Shown piece by piece: positions 1 through 7,752 of a DNA stretch of 64,000 bases. The position numbers and the translations under genes were made by a program. This DNA is from Rubripirellula reticaptiva (GTDB lineage: Bacteria > Planctomycetota > Planctomycetia > Pirellulales > Pirellulaceae): assembly GCF_007860175.1 (NCBI RefSeq), contig NZ_SJPX01000006.1, forward strand, positions 312,074-376,073. The letters are read 5' to 3'. The notes below the pieces were generated by a model that was given only the letters and a program-made list of their open reading frames with translations, searched no databases and had not been told where the DNA came from. The stretch's first letter is position 1, and every line of letters starts with the position of its first letter.

Positions 1-284
1 CGTTTCAGGTTCGCAATGATACCGGGATAGTTATCCGCACCACCGTTGTATTTGTCTTGCTGTGATTGATAGCCGCTGTCGGAAATCGCTCGCAGGGGGT
101 CGGTTGACTTCAGTTGCCGATGCACGATTTGTTCTTGCAACATCGACGGCAGCACGACTGCCCCGACACCAGCGTCGACGAGCTGACGCACTGTCTCGGG
201 CTGAATCGTCAACGGACACGCTCCCATAACGACGGGCGATGTCAGTTGGAGTCCCAAATAGTTGACAGCAAGTTCGTTTGACAT
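1..284 (-). CDS. Dihydroorotate dehydrogenase-like protein (N-terminal part, cut by window edge)
   Basis: The minus strand from the ATG at 284 is open to the window edge (94 codons). It begins MSNELAVNYLGLQLTSPVVM and continues with a GACPLT motif and a VDAGVGAVVLPSM stretch. This is the start of the FMN-binding TIM barrel of dihydroorotate dehydrogenase-like proteins. That subfamily is often found beside pyruvate:ferredoxin oxidoreductase rather than in pyrimidine operons (family knowledge), which would fit the fermentative genes here. The rest lies outside the window. A sigma-54-like promoter reads into it at 335-351. The fold assignment is fairly secure; the substrate is unknown. Confidence 0.72.
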   Translation of the reverse strand, partial: MSNELAVNYLGLQLTSPVVMGACPLTIQPETVRQLVDAGVGAVVLPSMLQEQIVHRQLKSTDPLRAISDSGYQSQQDKYNGGADNYPGIIANLK

Positions 285-334
285 GGCTTGTAGCGAACGA
301 AGTAGGAGAATGACCTGTGAGCGAGTCCGTTAAC

Positions 335-351
335 CGCAAACCGCGTACCTA
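335..351 (-). promoter_or_regulatory. Sigma-54 (-24/-12) promoter of the DHOD-like gene
   Basis: On the minus strand the sequence reads AGGTACGCGGTTTGCG. This matches TGGCACG-N4-TTGCW at the GG of -24, at A, C and G of the first block, and at TTGC of -12, with exactly 10 nt between the invariant GG (349-348) and GC (337-336). It lies about 50 nt upstream of the ATG at 284. The neighbouring enhancer-like repeats support it. Confidence 0.6.
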
Positions 352-369
352 GACGTTCTGCGAACAAGA

Positions 370-430
370 GTGGTCCCTGGGGCGCGCCAGTGTGCCGATT
401 TGGTGCGTTGAACGTGGCCGATTTGGCGCG
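370..430. promoter_or_regulatory. Three tandem NtrC-like enhancer palindromes (UAS)
   Basis: Three 17-bp copies of a 6-N5-6 palindrome lie at 370-386 (GTGGTC-N5-GGCGCG), 391-407 (TGTGCC-N5-GGTGCG) and 414-430 (GTGGCC-N5-GGCGCG), spaced 21 and 23 bp, about two helical turns. The form resembles the NtrC consensus TGCACC-N5-GGTGCA. They sit between two divergent sigma-54-type promoters, 75-135 bp upstream of the plus-strand one, the usual place for bacterial enhancers. The NtrC-type regulator at 2188-3627 is the natural candidate to bind them (inference). Confidence 0.6.
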
Positions 431-504
431 GTTGGAAACGCCATGATCATAAGATCGCCACAATGAATTGCGGTTTCGACTCGTTTGAGAAGCAACAGAG
501 CTGT

Positions 505-521
505 CTGGCACATTTCTTGCC
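505..521 (+). promoter_or_regulatory. Sigma-54 (-24/-12) promoter of the DsrE-pfk operon
   Basis: The sequence CTGGCAC-ATTTC-TTGCC is a near-perfect sigma-54 element: TGGCAC at 506-511, TTGC at 517-520, and 10 nt between GG and GC. Transcription would start near 532, leaving a leader of about 160 nt before the DsrE gene. This is the best sigma-54 match seen in the window, and three enhancer-like palindromes lie just upstream. Confidence 0.75.
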
Positions 522-537
522 TTACTGCCTAGACAGA

Positions 538-572
538 TGTCTTCGTCGACGAGAACAGGTTCGTCGAAGACA
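538..572 (+). other. Hairpin in the DsrE-pfk leader
   Basis: TGTCTT(CGT)CGACGA and TCGTCGAAGACA can form a 12-bp stem with a 3-nt bulge and an 8-nt loop, starting only a few bases after the predicted start site. It may stabilise the 5' end of the transcript or act in regulation. No T-tract follows, so it is not an intrinsic terminator. Confidence 0.4.
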
Positions 573-693
573 GGGGCGCTATGGAGAATTTGCACCTAGC
601 GATCCGGTGAGCATCGCCCCAGCGTGACAGCTCGGCTGCCCGCGATTGCTAACCATCGAATGCCCTTTTACTACCTTTCCGCAAGATACAAAG

Positions 694-1158
694 ATGCACC
701 GCATGACTCGTAATTCACTGATGCTTTCCGTCACGATGCTCTTGCTCGTCCCGCAATTGGCACGCTCCGAAAGCGACGATGGCGTGGACGGCACGGGGCA
801 GAAGGTGGTCGTCCACCTTTCTCACTTTACCGATGATCTGCATCGCTGCTTCATGGCGTTGAAGGTTGCCAACCTGATGCAAGACTATGGGGCGGAAGTT
901 ACCGTTTTTGTGGATCTTGAAGGTGTGCGAATCGCCGAACGACGAGAGCGTCTCGACTTCACATGGCGAGAAGGTTCAACGACGCTAGCAGAACTTTACG
1001 AGAAGTTTGATGATGGCGGCGGCAAGGTGGTCGTGTGTCCCCATTGTGCACATTCGGCTCACTTGACAGATCCGAGCCTGAAACGCAACGCATCGATCGC
1101 GACAACACCAATGCTCGGTAAACTTCTAATCGAAGCCGACAAGGTGATGGATTACTGA
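694..1158 (+). CDS. DsrE-family-like exported protein
   Basis: After a hydrophobic N-terminal segment that looks like a signal peptide (RNSLMLSVTMLLLVPQLARS), the protein has a DsrE/DsrF-like fold: KVVVHLSHFTDD, a helix, AEVTVFVDLEGV, and a cysteine pair in VVCPHCAHSAH near residue 120 (C-x-x-C). DsrE-type proteins carry or sense sulfur on cysteines; export is unusual for them. The start is 694 or 703; neither has a strong Shine-Dalgarno. The stop overlaps the ATG of pfk by one base (TGATG), so the two are translationally coupled. The exact function is unknown. Confidence 0.65.
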   Translation: MHRMTRNSLMLSVTMLLLVPQLARSESDDGVDGTGQKVVVHLSHFTDDLHRCFMALKVANLMQDYGAEVTVFVDLEGVRIAERRERLDFTWREGSTTLAELYEKFDDGGGKVVVCPHCAHSAHLTDPSLKRNASIATTPMLGKLLIEADKVMDY

Positions 1159-2156
1159 TGAAAATTGGCGTCTTATGCAGCGGTGGTGATGCGCCGGGGA
1201 TGAACGCATGCTTGCGTTCCGTCGTTCGGGCCGCCGTATCAGACGGCCATAGCGTGGTGGGAATTCGCCATGGTTACCAAGGCTTGCTCGACGAGCATTT
1301 CTATGGTGATGAATCGACTGGGAAGGCAGCCCCAGTGATGTCAGCTCGCAGCGTATCGCACATCTCGGAGCGTGGCGGAACGATTCTAAGTTCGTCCCGG
1401 TGTCAGCAGTTCCGATCTGACAACGGAGTCAGAATGGCGGTGTCAATGCTGGATCGACACCATTTCGACGCCTTGATTCCGATCGGTGGCGATGGCACGT
1501 TTCGTGGTGCAGCCGCCTTGTCGAAGGCGTGGAGTGGTCAAGTGATTGGTTGCCCAGGAACGATCGACAATGACCTTATTGGAACCGATTTTACGATTGG
1601 ATTTGCCACCGCTGTGCAAACTGCAGTCGACTGTATCGATAAACTACGAGACACGGCGGAGAGCCACTCGCGTTTGTTCTTGGTTGAAGTGATGGGGCGT
1701 CACAGCGGACACTTGGCGCTCTACACCGCGCTAGCGGCCAGTGCCGAAATTGCCTGTGTGCCAGAGGTCGCCGTCATTGCCGCCAAAGTTTCGGTGCGTG
1801 TGCAACTACTGAAATCGCTTGGAAAGCACTCGATCATCGTCGTGGTGGCCGAAGGCAACAGAGAAGGTGGGGCACTAGCATTGCAAGAGAAGTTGAAAGA
1901 ATCCGACTGTCCCTACGATACTCGTGCGGTCATCCTCGGCCACGTACAACGTGGCGGGTCACCGACGCCGGCGGATCGGATTCTGGCGACTCGCTTGGGT
2001 GATTTTGCCGTTCGGTCACTCGCCGGCGGCACATCTGGGATGATGGCCGGTCAACAAAACGGTCGATGTGTTCTGGTGCCTTTCGAGGAAACGTTTTCAA
2101 AGCACAAACCGTTGCCTGAGCACCAAATTGAATTATTGGATCGGATGTCGTGCTAA
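1158..2156 (+). CDS. pfkA: 6-phosphofructokinase
   Basis: This enzyme phosphorylates fructose 6-phosphate to fructose 1,6-bisphosphate in glycolysis. Its 332 residues match the short bacterial PfkA. Visible motifs are CSGGDAPGMN (nucleotide loop), GGDGTFRGA, PGTIDNDL (catalytic Asp), VEVMGRHSG and HVQRGGSPTP. GGDG rather than GGDD favours ATP over pyrophosphate as phosphoryl donor (family knowledge). It overlaps the DsrE gene by one base and probably shares the sigma-54 promoter at 505-521, an unusual arrangement for a glycolytic gene. It is convergent with the response regulator, whose stop is about 30 nt away. Confidence 0.93.
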   Translation: MKIGVLCSGGDAPGMNACLRSVVRAAVSDGHSVVGIRHGYQGLLDEHFYGDESTGKAAPVMSARSVSHISERGGTILSSSRCQQFRSDNGVRMAVSMLDRHHFDALIPIGGDGTFRGAAALSKAWSGQVIGCPGTIDNDLIGTDFTIGFATAVQTAVDCIDKLRDTAESHSRLFLVEVMGRHSGHLALYTALAASAEIACVPEVAVIAAKVSVRVQLLKSLGKHSIIVVVAEGNREGGALALQEKLKESDCPYDTRAVILGHVQRGGSPTPADRILATRLGDFAVRSLAGGTSGMMAGQQNGRCVLVPFEETFSKHKPLPEHQIELLDRMSC

Positions 2157-2187
2157 AGAGACGCGAAGAATCGAAAGTGAACAATGG

Positions 2188-3627
2188 TTAGCGAATCGAT
2201 TCGCAGACACGTTCCTCGGTTGTCTTGACAACACTCGGTCGGCCGTTGAAGCGATCCAAAAGACGGTAGAGTTTGCGTCGATGGATGCCCAATTTGCGAG
2301 CAGCGCCGGCTTTGTTTCCGTCTTCCCTGGCAAGAACTTCCATCACGTGAACGCGGACGATGTCGTCGAGTTTGAATTGTGGGTCGCCGAGCATCCGCTG
2401 GAACGTTTCCAAGCTTAACGCCCCGCCAACCATTGAACTGCCGGACGCGAATGCGGGTGGTATTTCACCGAAGTGCGCAATTTCGTCGGGCAGGTCATCC
2501 AGGGAAATCTCAAACTGGTCAGCCAAAATCGTGGCACGCTCGAGCACGTTGATCAATTGCCGAATATTTCCCGGCCAAGAGTAGGTTGCGAACGCGTCTC
2601 GAACGCAGGAATCCAGATGATAGGACTTTGGCAAAAAATGTTCGATCAAACCATCAATGTCACCCATCCGATCGCGAAGTGGCGGCAAGTTGATTGAGAG
2701 CACATTGATGCGATAGTACAAGTCCTCGCGGAAGTTTCCCGCATCGACTTCCGCTTTCAAGTTGCGGTTCGTCGCGGCGATGATCCGCACTTTCACTTTT
2801 CGTTCGCAATGAGAGCCGACTCGCCGCAGCGAGCCGTCCTCGAGTACTCGCAACAACTTGGGCTGTAACGCTAGCGGCAGTTCACCGATTTCATCAATAA
2901 ACAGTGTGCCTCCGTCGGCAATTTCGAACAGTCCAGGCTTTTCTGCGGTCGCCCCCGTAAACGAACCTTTTTGATGGCCAAACAACTCGCTTTCGACAAG
3001 ATTCTCGGGAAGTGCGGCGCAGTTCACGGTCACAAACGGTTTGTCGGCGAACTGACTTGCCTGTTGAATGGCTTGGGCGACAACCTCTTTGCCGGTGCCG
3101 CTTTCGCCTTGAATTAGTACTGGCTTCGTCGTGGGCGCTACTTTGTCGATCATCCTAGCGACCTCGCGAATCGATTTCGATTGGCCAACTAGCTTGGCCA
3201 CCGGACGGGTTCGAGAGATCACGGCCTTGAGTTGTTTGTTTTCTTTCTTCAACTCATGCCGTTCGCGAGCACGGAAGCAGTGAAATTCAAGATCGCCAAG
3301 CGAGCATGGCTTGCTGATAAAGTCGCACGCTCCCATTTTCATCGCTGATACTGCGGTTTCGACGGTTCCTTGCCCCGTCAACATGATGACTTCGATGTCG
3401 ATATTGTCTTGTTGGACGCGCTGCAACAATTCGAGCCCCGACATCCCGGGCATATTCATGTCAAACACGCCGACGTCAAAATGCTCGCGTTCTAACAAAC
3501 TCATCGCCTCGGCCGCGCTCTCGACATCGGTCACGTCGTGGCCCTTGCGCAGCATCCACCTGGCCGATGACCGACGAGAATCCTGTTCATCGTCAACGAG
3601 CAACAGTTTGATGGGTGATTCAGACAT
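2188..3627 (-). CDS. Sigma-54-dependent response regulator, NtrC/HoxA type
   Basis: The 479-residue protein has three parts. A receiver domain (1-120) has acidic DDE, Asp in [11 protein letters not shown] and a conserved Lys in FISKPC. An AAA+ sigma-54 activator domain (about 145-370) has Walker A GESGTGKE, the sigma-54 loop as GSFTGA (GAFTGA variant) and Walker [13 protein letters not shown] Fis-like helix-turn-helix follows ([20 protein letters not shown]). The open frame extends upstream, but the ATG at 3627 starts right at the receiver domain. It follows the PAS kinase gene on the same strand (141 nt gap). By position it may control the sigma-54-type promoters at 335, 505, 4925 and 5128. 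Confidence 0.92.
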   Translation of the reverse strand: MSESPIKLLLVDDEQDSRRSSARWMLRKGHDVTDVESAAEAMSLLEREHFDVGVFDMNMPGMSGLELLQRVQQDNIDIEVIMLTGQGTVETAVSAMKMGACDFISKPCSLGDLEFHCFRARERHELKKENKQLKAVISRTRPVAKLVGQSKSIREVARMIDKVAPTTKPVLIQGESGTGKEVVAQAIQQASQFADKPFVTVNCAALPENLVESELFGHQKGSFTGATAEKPGLFEIADGGTLFIDEIGELPLALQPKLLRVLEDGSLRRVGSHCERKVKVRIIAATNRNLKAEVDAGNFREDLYYRINVLSINLPPLRDRMGDIDGLIEHFLPKSYHLDSCVRDAFATYSWPGNIRQLINVLERATILADQFEISLDDLPDEIAHFGEIPPAFASGSSMVGGALSLETFQRMLGDPQFKLDDIVRVHVMEVLAREDGNKAGAARKLGIHRRKLYRLLDRFNGRPSVVKTTEERVCESIR

Positions 3628-3768
3628 GCCGGCATCCCGCGTGTGAAAAGGACGGTTGATCTGACTCGGACGACAGTGCGAACGGCGTTCCCACCTCGCC
3701 AAACGATAGAATTGCGAGGACAGTCGCGAATTGTACAGTTCAAAGCGTGCCATCTGTCTCACCTGATC

Positions 3769-4878
3769 CTATTCGCACTCACTCGGTTGGAACAAGCTGC
3801 GAGCGGCTGGGACCGCGGGCAACCAAATTTTGACCTCGACACCGCCCGCGGGATGATTTTCTGCTTCGATGGTTCCTTCGTGCGCTTCGATGATCCGGCG
3901 GCACGCGGATAGCCCCAGCCCGGGACCCTTATGTTTGGTCGTAAAGAAAGGATCGAACATCCGCATGGAAGCCTCCGCGGTTAGCCCGGTTCCCTGGTCA
4001 CGCAGTGTGGTCAGATCAGCGTTGGGAAGTGATTGGCAGTCCAGCAATATATTGCTGTCAGGCGGGCTGGCGATGATTGCATTGTCGAGCACGTGATGAA
4101 ATACGGCACGCATGTATGCAGGATCGGCAACGATAAACTGCTGTTCGGCTTGACGACTGACCACCAACTCGGGGGCCGGTCGATCGTTCTTACGAATCCA
4201 CGATTCCATTGCATCACGGCAAACCGACGCCACGTGTATCGTCGACTTCTTCAGCACAATCGGTTTGGCGTAGTTCGCAGCGTGTTCGTAGCTGCGATGC
4301 AAGTCACCAATCGCCAAGCGAATTCGGTTGGTCAGGTGCAGTAAGTCTGAACGATCCGAAAGGTCCAACTCCAACAATTCCAAACAAGACTGCGCTCTCT
4401 GCATCGCGTTGCGGCTTTCATGGGCCAATCCCGAAACCATTTGCAATACCGCCGCAACACGCTCTGCTTGGATCCATCGTTGCTGCATCGACTCATCTTG
4501 CATTGCATCGATAATGGCAACCCAACCACGGTCGCCCGAGCCTCCATCGATGCGATAGAGCGTGACTCTGACTGAAAAAGTGGAGTCATCTTTGCGTTTG
4601 CCGATTACCTCGAAATTCTGCCCCGACTCGCAATCGTGCAGCGGCGCCCAGCAGCACGCCCCCTGTGACGCAGATGCACTCAGCAAACTGGGTGCGAACA
4701 GGATCTGCAGAGGCTTCGCGAGCAGATCCGATCCAGAGTAACCGAACAAGGACGACGCGTTTGAATTGAGCTGTTGGACCATTCCGGCTGCATCTGTCAC
4801 GACAATCGCCAAAGGTGACACTTCGAGGGAATGATCCGCTTGTCGATTTTTGCGGATCAAATTGGGGTCTATTAGCAT
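3769..4878 (-). CDS. Cytoplasmic PAS-domain sensor histidine kinase
   Basis: A 369-residue soluble kinase with no membrane segment. A PAS domain lies at about 15-130 (SPLAIVVTDAAGMVQ, SSLFGYSGSDLL). The phosphoacceptor His is in GLAHESRNAMQ, and the ATPase domain shows an N box (HHVLDNAII), DQGTGL, FFTTKHKGPGLGLSACRRI. The ATG at 4878 is preceded by GGGAGAG, a clear ribosome site; a 31-codon upstream extension is unlikely. It pairs with the NtrC-type regulator downstream. The pair resembles HoxJ/HoxA-type hydrogenase control (inference from layout), and the PAS domain may sense redox or a small ligand. Confidence 0.9.
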   Translation of the reverse strand: MLIDPNLIRKNRQADHSLEVSPLAIVVTDAAGMVQQLNSNASSLFGYSGSDLLAKPLQILFAPSLLSASASQGACCWAPLHDCESGQNFEVIGKRKDDSTFSVRVTLYRIDGGSGDRGWVAIIDAMQDESMQQRWIQAERVAAVLQMVSGLAHESRNAMQRAQSCLELLELDLSDRSDLLHLTNRIRLAIGDLHRSYEHAANYAKPIVLKKSTIHVASVCRDAMESWIRKNDRPAPELVVSRQAEQQFIVADPAYMRAVFHHVLDNAIIASPPDSNILLDCQSLPNADLTTLRDQGTGLTAEASMRMFDPFFTTKHKGPGLGLSACRRIIEAHEGTIEAENHPAGGVEVKIWLPAVPAARSLFQPSECE

Positions 4879-4924
4879 GGTCTCTCCCGACTGTTTCGGA
4901 TCGCTTCGCGATACCCCGATTCCA

Positions 4925-4942
4925 TTGCAACTGGGGTACCTA
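4925..4942 (-). promoter_or_regulatory. Candidate sigma-54 promoter of the kinase-regulator operon
   Basis: The minus strand reads TAGGTACCCCAGTTGCAA: GG and GC are 10 nt apart and TTGCA is perfect at -12. The -24 block AGGTACC is imperfect but resembles the AGGTACG at 335-351. The predicted start is about 35 nt upstream of the ATG at 4878. It suggests that the two-component system activates its own operon. Confidence 0.45.
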
Positions 4943-5127
4943 GCGGTAATAAAATCGAGACTCCAACGCATTTGTTCGCCATGCCGGCATCGCCTGGGTC
5001 ATGGAGTTTGAGGTGTCGTCTGGCAGGGCGGACTTTGGCGGCGCTCCATCAAGCACAGCGAATGGCAACTGCGCGCGGAATCGCACAGATATTTGTTCCT
5101 GCGGGATCAAAACATGCCATCCGTCGT

Positions 5128-5144
5128 TTGGTATGCAACATGCC
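5128..5144 (+). promoter_or_regulatory. Weak candidate sigma-54 promoter of the stress-protein/hydrogenase operon
   Basis: TTGGTATGCAACATGCC keeps GG and GC 10 nt apart (5130-5131 and 5142-5143) and matches roughly 8 of 11 consensus positions. It lies about 60 nt before the ATG at 5203. No enhancer palindrome like those at 370-430 was seen here, so the call is tentative. The 324-nt divergent gap also has the palindromes ATCGC-TTC-GCGAT (4900-4912) and ATGCCGGCAT (4981-4990). Confidence 0.35.
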
Positions 5145-5202
5145 CTGTCACCAGTCGTTCAACATCATTTCAGTTCGACGACTTTTGTGGGGAGACGCAG
5201 CG

Positions 5203-6123
5203 ATGAAAGTGCTTTTGCCGATCGATGGTTCTGCGGCGGCAAGCGATGCTGTCAAATTTGTTCGATCATTGGCCGACAATCAAACTGTCGACGTGATCGT
5301 TGTGATGGTTTCCTATGACCCGTCGAAGTACTCGTTTCAACCTTGGGTTCCTGAGTGGACTGTTCAGGAGAACGCGAGGGCGGAAGCGACTCTCAGCAAA
5401 GCGAAGCAATTGCTTGCTGAAACATGCAATTCCGTGTTAACGATTCACGGATCGGGAGCACCGATTCCATTCCTATTGAAGCAAGCGATCGATTCGGACG
5501 TCGATTTGATCGTTTTGGGTGCGGTCGGACATTCGGCGGTTAGCCGTCTGCTGCTGGGAAGTGTTTCTGACACGATTGCTTCGCAAGCAAAGTGCTCGGT
5601 CGTTGTCGTCCGTCCGTCGGATAACGATACGGGGCGGCCCCAACGGTTGGTGCTTGCGTACGATAGATCCGCCGCATCGCGCGAAGCCGTGGCTGAACTG
5701 ATGCAGTGGAACCTGCGTGGGGACACAAAGGTGGATGTCGTCAGCGTCGTGCAGAACCCGTTTATCTTTGTCGGCGAAGGCTATGTTGCCGAACCGAATA
5801 TGGTTACGCCAGAGCAGATCCAACCGGTCAGCGAGACCGCCGAACGAATGGCCAGCCAAATCGCAGACCACTTCCACCAAACGCAGTCTCATGTTCCGGT
5901 AGCGGATCACATTGGTGACGCCATCGTCCAGGCTGCTCAGAAGGAAAAGGCCGAGTTGATTATCGTTGGCGATACAGGACACAGTCTGCTCGGCGAGCTG
6001 TTTTTAGGCAGCACATCCAAGTACGTCTTGCGCCACGCGCCGTGCAGCGTTTGGATCTCACGACACCACTACAAGTCGGACAAGTCGGCACGTGAGAACG
6101 ATGATGCTGTCGCGGCAAGCTGA
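5203..6123 (+). CDS. Tandem-domain universal stress protein
   Basis: Two UspA folds in one 306-residue chain. Each begins with a beta strand (MKVLLPIDGS; RLVLAYDRS) and ends with the ATP-binding pattern G-2x-G-9x-G-S: GAVGHSAVSRLLLGS and GDTGHSLLGELFLGS. The open frame extends upstream, but GGGGAG lies before the ATG at 5203 and the fold starts there. The end overlaps the hydrogenase diaphorase gene by about 20 nt, so it belongs to that operon. It occupies the place where group 3b hydrogenase operons usually carry the HydB ferredoxin-like subunit, which is absent. Its likely role is stress or redox adaptation. Confidence 0.88.
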   Translation: MKVLLPIDGSAAASDAVKFVRSLADNQTVDVIVVMVSYDPSKYSFQPWVPEWTVQENARAEATLSKAKQLLAETCNSVLTIHGSGAPIPFLLKQAIDSDVDLIVLGAVGHSAVSRLLLGSVSDTIASQAKCSVVVVRPSDNDTGRPQRLVLAYDRSAASREAVAELMQWNLRGDTKVDVVSVVQNPFIFVGEGYVAEPNMVTPEQIQPVSETAERMASQIADHFHQTQSHVPVADHIGDAIVQAAQKEKAELIIVGDTGHSLLGELFLGSTSKYVLRHAPCSVWISRHHYKSDKSARENDDAVAAS

Positions 6124-6949
6124 TCCCTGGACGGTTTGTCCCGCCGTCGTCCGTGAAGTTCAACTTGAAACGCCCGGAGTGATGACGTACAGCATTGAAT
6201 TGACGGACGCCGGAATGCGAGATGCCTACGCGGCCAAGCCGGGACAGTTCAACATGCTATACTTGCCGGGTGTAGGAGAAGCGGCGATCTCGCTCAGCCG
6301 ACTTGCCGTCGCGGGCCAACCGCTCACTCATACCGTTCGATCGGTAGGAAATGTAACGCGTGAACTGGCTGCCGGCGGTGTTGGCTATCCGATCGGCGTT
6401 CGCGGTCCCTTTGGTACGTGTTGGCCAGTTGACAAGGCGGTGGGCAAAGAATTGATTTTGGTCGCCGGAGGTATCGGTTTGGCGCCGCTGCGTCCGGTGA
6501 TTCACGAAGTGATGGAACATCGCGATCGTTTTGAACGAGTGATTCTGCTGATGGGCGCGCGCACGCCGGCAGACCTGCTTTACAAAAATGAATACGACCT
6601 TTGGCGGTCGCATGACATCGATGTTCAAACAACCGTTGACAGAGCGGGACGTGAATGGACCGGACACGTAGGAGTGGTCACGCTGATGTTGGATCGTGTC
6701 GGAATTGCTGATCCAAAACGTACAGTGATGTTCTCGTGCGGACCCGAAGTCATGATGACCTACGCCATTGCATCCGTTCGGCGTCGCGGAGTTCCGCGCG
6801 GCCATCTTTGGTTGTCGCTCGAACGCAATATGAACTGCGCTATCGGGCACTGTGGACACTGTCAATTCGGGCCGCATTTCATCTGCAAAGATGGACCCGT
6901 GTTGCGTTACGACCAGGTCAACGATTTGATGCGAGTCGATTCGCTATGA
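6101..6949 (+). CDS. hydG: [NiFe] hydrogenase diaphorase (gamma) subunit, FAD/NAD(P)-binding
   Basis: This 282-residue subunit belongs to the ferredoxin-NADP reductase/DHOD electron-transfer family. The FAD part comes first (KPGQFNMLYLPGVGEAAISLS), then the NAD(P) part (LVAGGIGLAPLRPVI, SCGPEVMM), then a C-terminal [2Fe-2S] site with four Cys (NCAIGHCGHCQFG, FICKDGPV). In group 3b hydrogenases this subunit passes electrons between the hydrogenase and NAD(P)(H). The ATG at 6101 is preferred; GTG at 6092 and ATG at 6104 are alternatives. It overlaps the stress-protein gene and, by TATGA, the small-subunit gene. Confidence 0.88.
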   Translation: MMLSRQADPWTVCPAVVREVQLETPGVMTYSIELTDAGMRDAYAAKPGQFNMLYLPGVGEAAISLSRLAVAGQPLTHTVRSVGNVTRELAAGGVGYPIGVRGPFGTCWPVDKAVGKELILVAGGIGLAPLRPVIHEVMEHRDRFERVILLMGARTPADLLYKNEYDLWRSHDIDVQTTVDRAGREWTGHVGVVTLMLDRVGIADPKRTVMFSCGPEVMMTYAIASVRRRGVPRGHLWLSLERNMNCAIGHCGHCQFGPHFICKDGPVLRYDQVNDLMRVDSL

Positions 6950-7752
6950 ACTTATTGCAACCACCGCCGTCAAAAAAGCGTCTTGGCGTTTTCAAATTTG
7001 CATCGTGTGATGGATGCCAATTGTCGCTATTGTCCTGTGAAGACGAACTCTTGGAAGTTGCTGGAAAGATCGAGATTGCTCACTTCTTGGAAGCCAGCAG
7101 TGAAATCAAACCTGGCCCCTACGACATCGCACTGGTCGAAGGTTCCATCACGACGCCCTCGGACATCGAACGAATTCGACACATCCGACAGCAATCCAAG
7201 ACGCTTGTTACGATCGGCGCCTGTGCAACATCTGGTGGTATCCAAGCACTTCGAAATTGGGGCGACCACGAAGAATTCATCTCGTGCGTGTACACGAACC
7301 CCGCGTACATCGAATCGCTCGCCACCAGTACCGCAATTGCAAATCACGTTTCAGTCGATTTCGAACTGCGCGGCTGTCCGATTGATCGGTATCAATTGCT
7401 CGAAGTGCTAACCGCGTTGATTGCTGATCGTCAGCCGCGAACGCCTCAGCACAGCGTTTGTATGGAGTGCAAGCGTCGCGGTACCGTTTGCTTGTCGATC
7501 ACGCGCGCATTGCCCTGTCTCGGACCTGTCACGCAAGCAGGATGTGGAGCAATCTGCCCGGCGTATGACCGAGCCTGCTACGGATGCTTTGGCCCGGCCG
7601 CCCAAGCTAACTGCCCCGCGCTGTCGCAGCATTACCTAGCAACGGGAACTCCGGCGACTAAATTGGTTCACGCCCTACGGAACATGAATGCGGGTGCAGA
7701 GATCTTCCAAATTGAAAGCGACCGATTGGAAAGAGGTTCGCCAGAGAGATGA
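6946..7752 (+). CDS. hydD: [NiFe] hydrogenase small (delta) subunit
   Basis: The 268-residue electron-transfer subunit starts with the proximal cluster motif (FASCDGCQLSLL), followed by IGACATSGGI and ELRGCPID. The C-terminal half has the Cys-rich pattern of group 3 enzymes (CMECKRRGTVC, PCLGPVTQAGCGAICP, CYGCFGP) that binds further [4Fe-4S] clusters. There is no Tat signal, so the enzyme is cytoplasmic. It overlaps hydG and hydA by 4 nt each. Confidence 0.93.
   Translation: MNLLQPPPSKKRLGVFKFASCDGCQLSLLSCEDELLEVAGKIEIAHFLEASSEIKPGPYDIALVEGSITTPSDIERIRHIRQQSKTLVTIGACATSGGIQALRNWGDHEEFISCVYTNPAYIESLATSTAIANHVSVDFELRGCPIDRYQLLEVLTALIADRQPRTPQHSVCMECKRRGTVCLSITRALPCLGPVTQAGCGAICPAYDRACYGCFGPAAQANCPALSQHYLATGTPATKLVHALRNMNAGAEIFQIESDRLERGSPER

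Noticed and set aside
3625-3636. The string CATGCCGGCATC at the regulator start, also found at 4980-4991.
   Set aside because: Considered as a shared binding site, but it is short, coincides with a start codon at one place, and has no third copy near the other sigma-54 promoters.
5004-5202. A longer universal stress protein starting at 4972.
   Set aside because: The added 77 residues have no fold character, and the Shine-Dalgarno GGGGAG fits the ATG at 5203 where the UspA fold begins.
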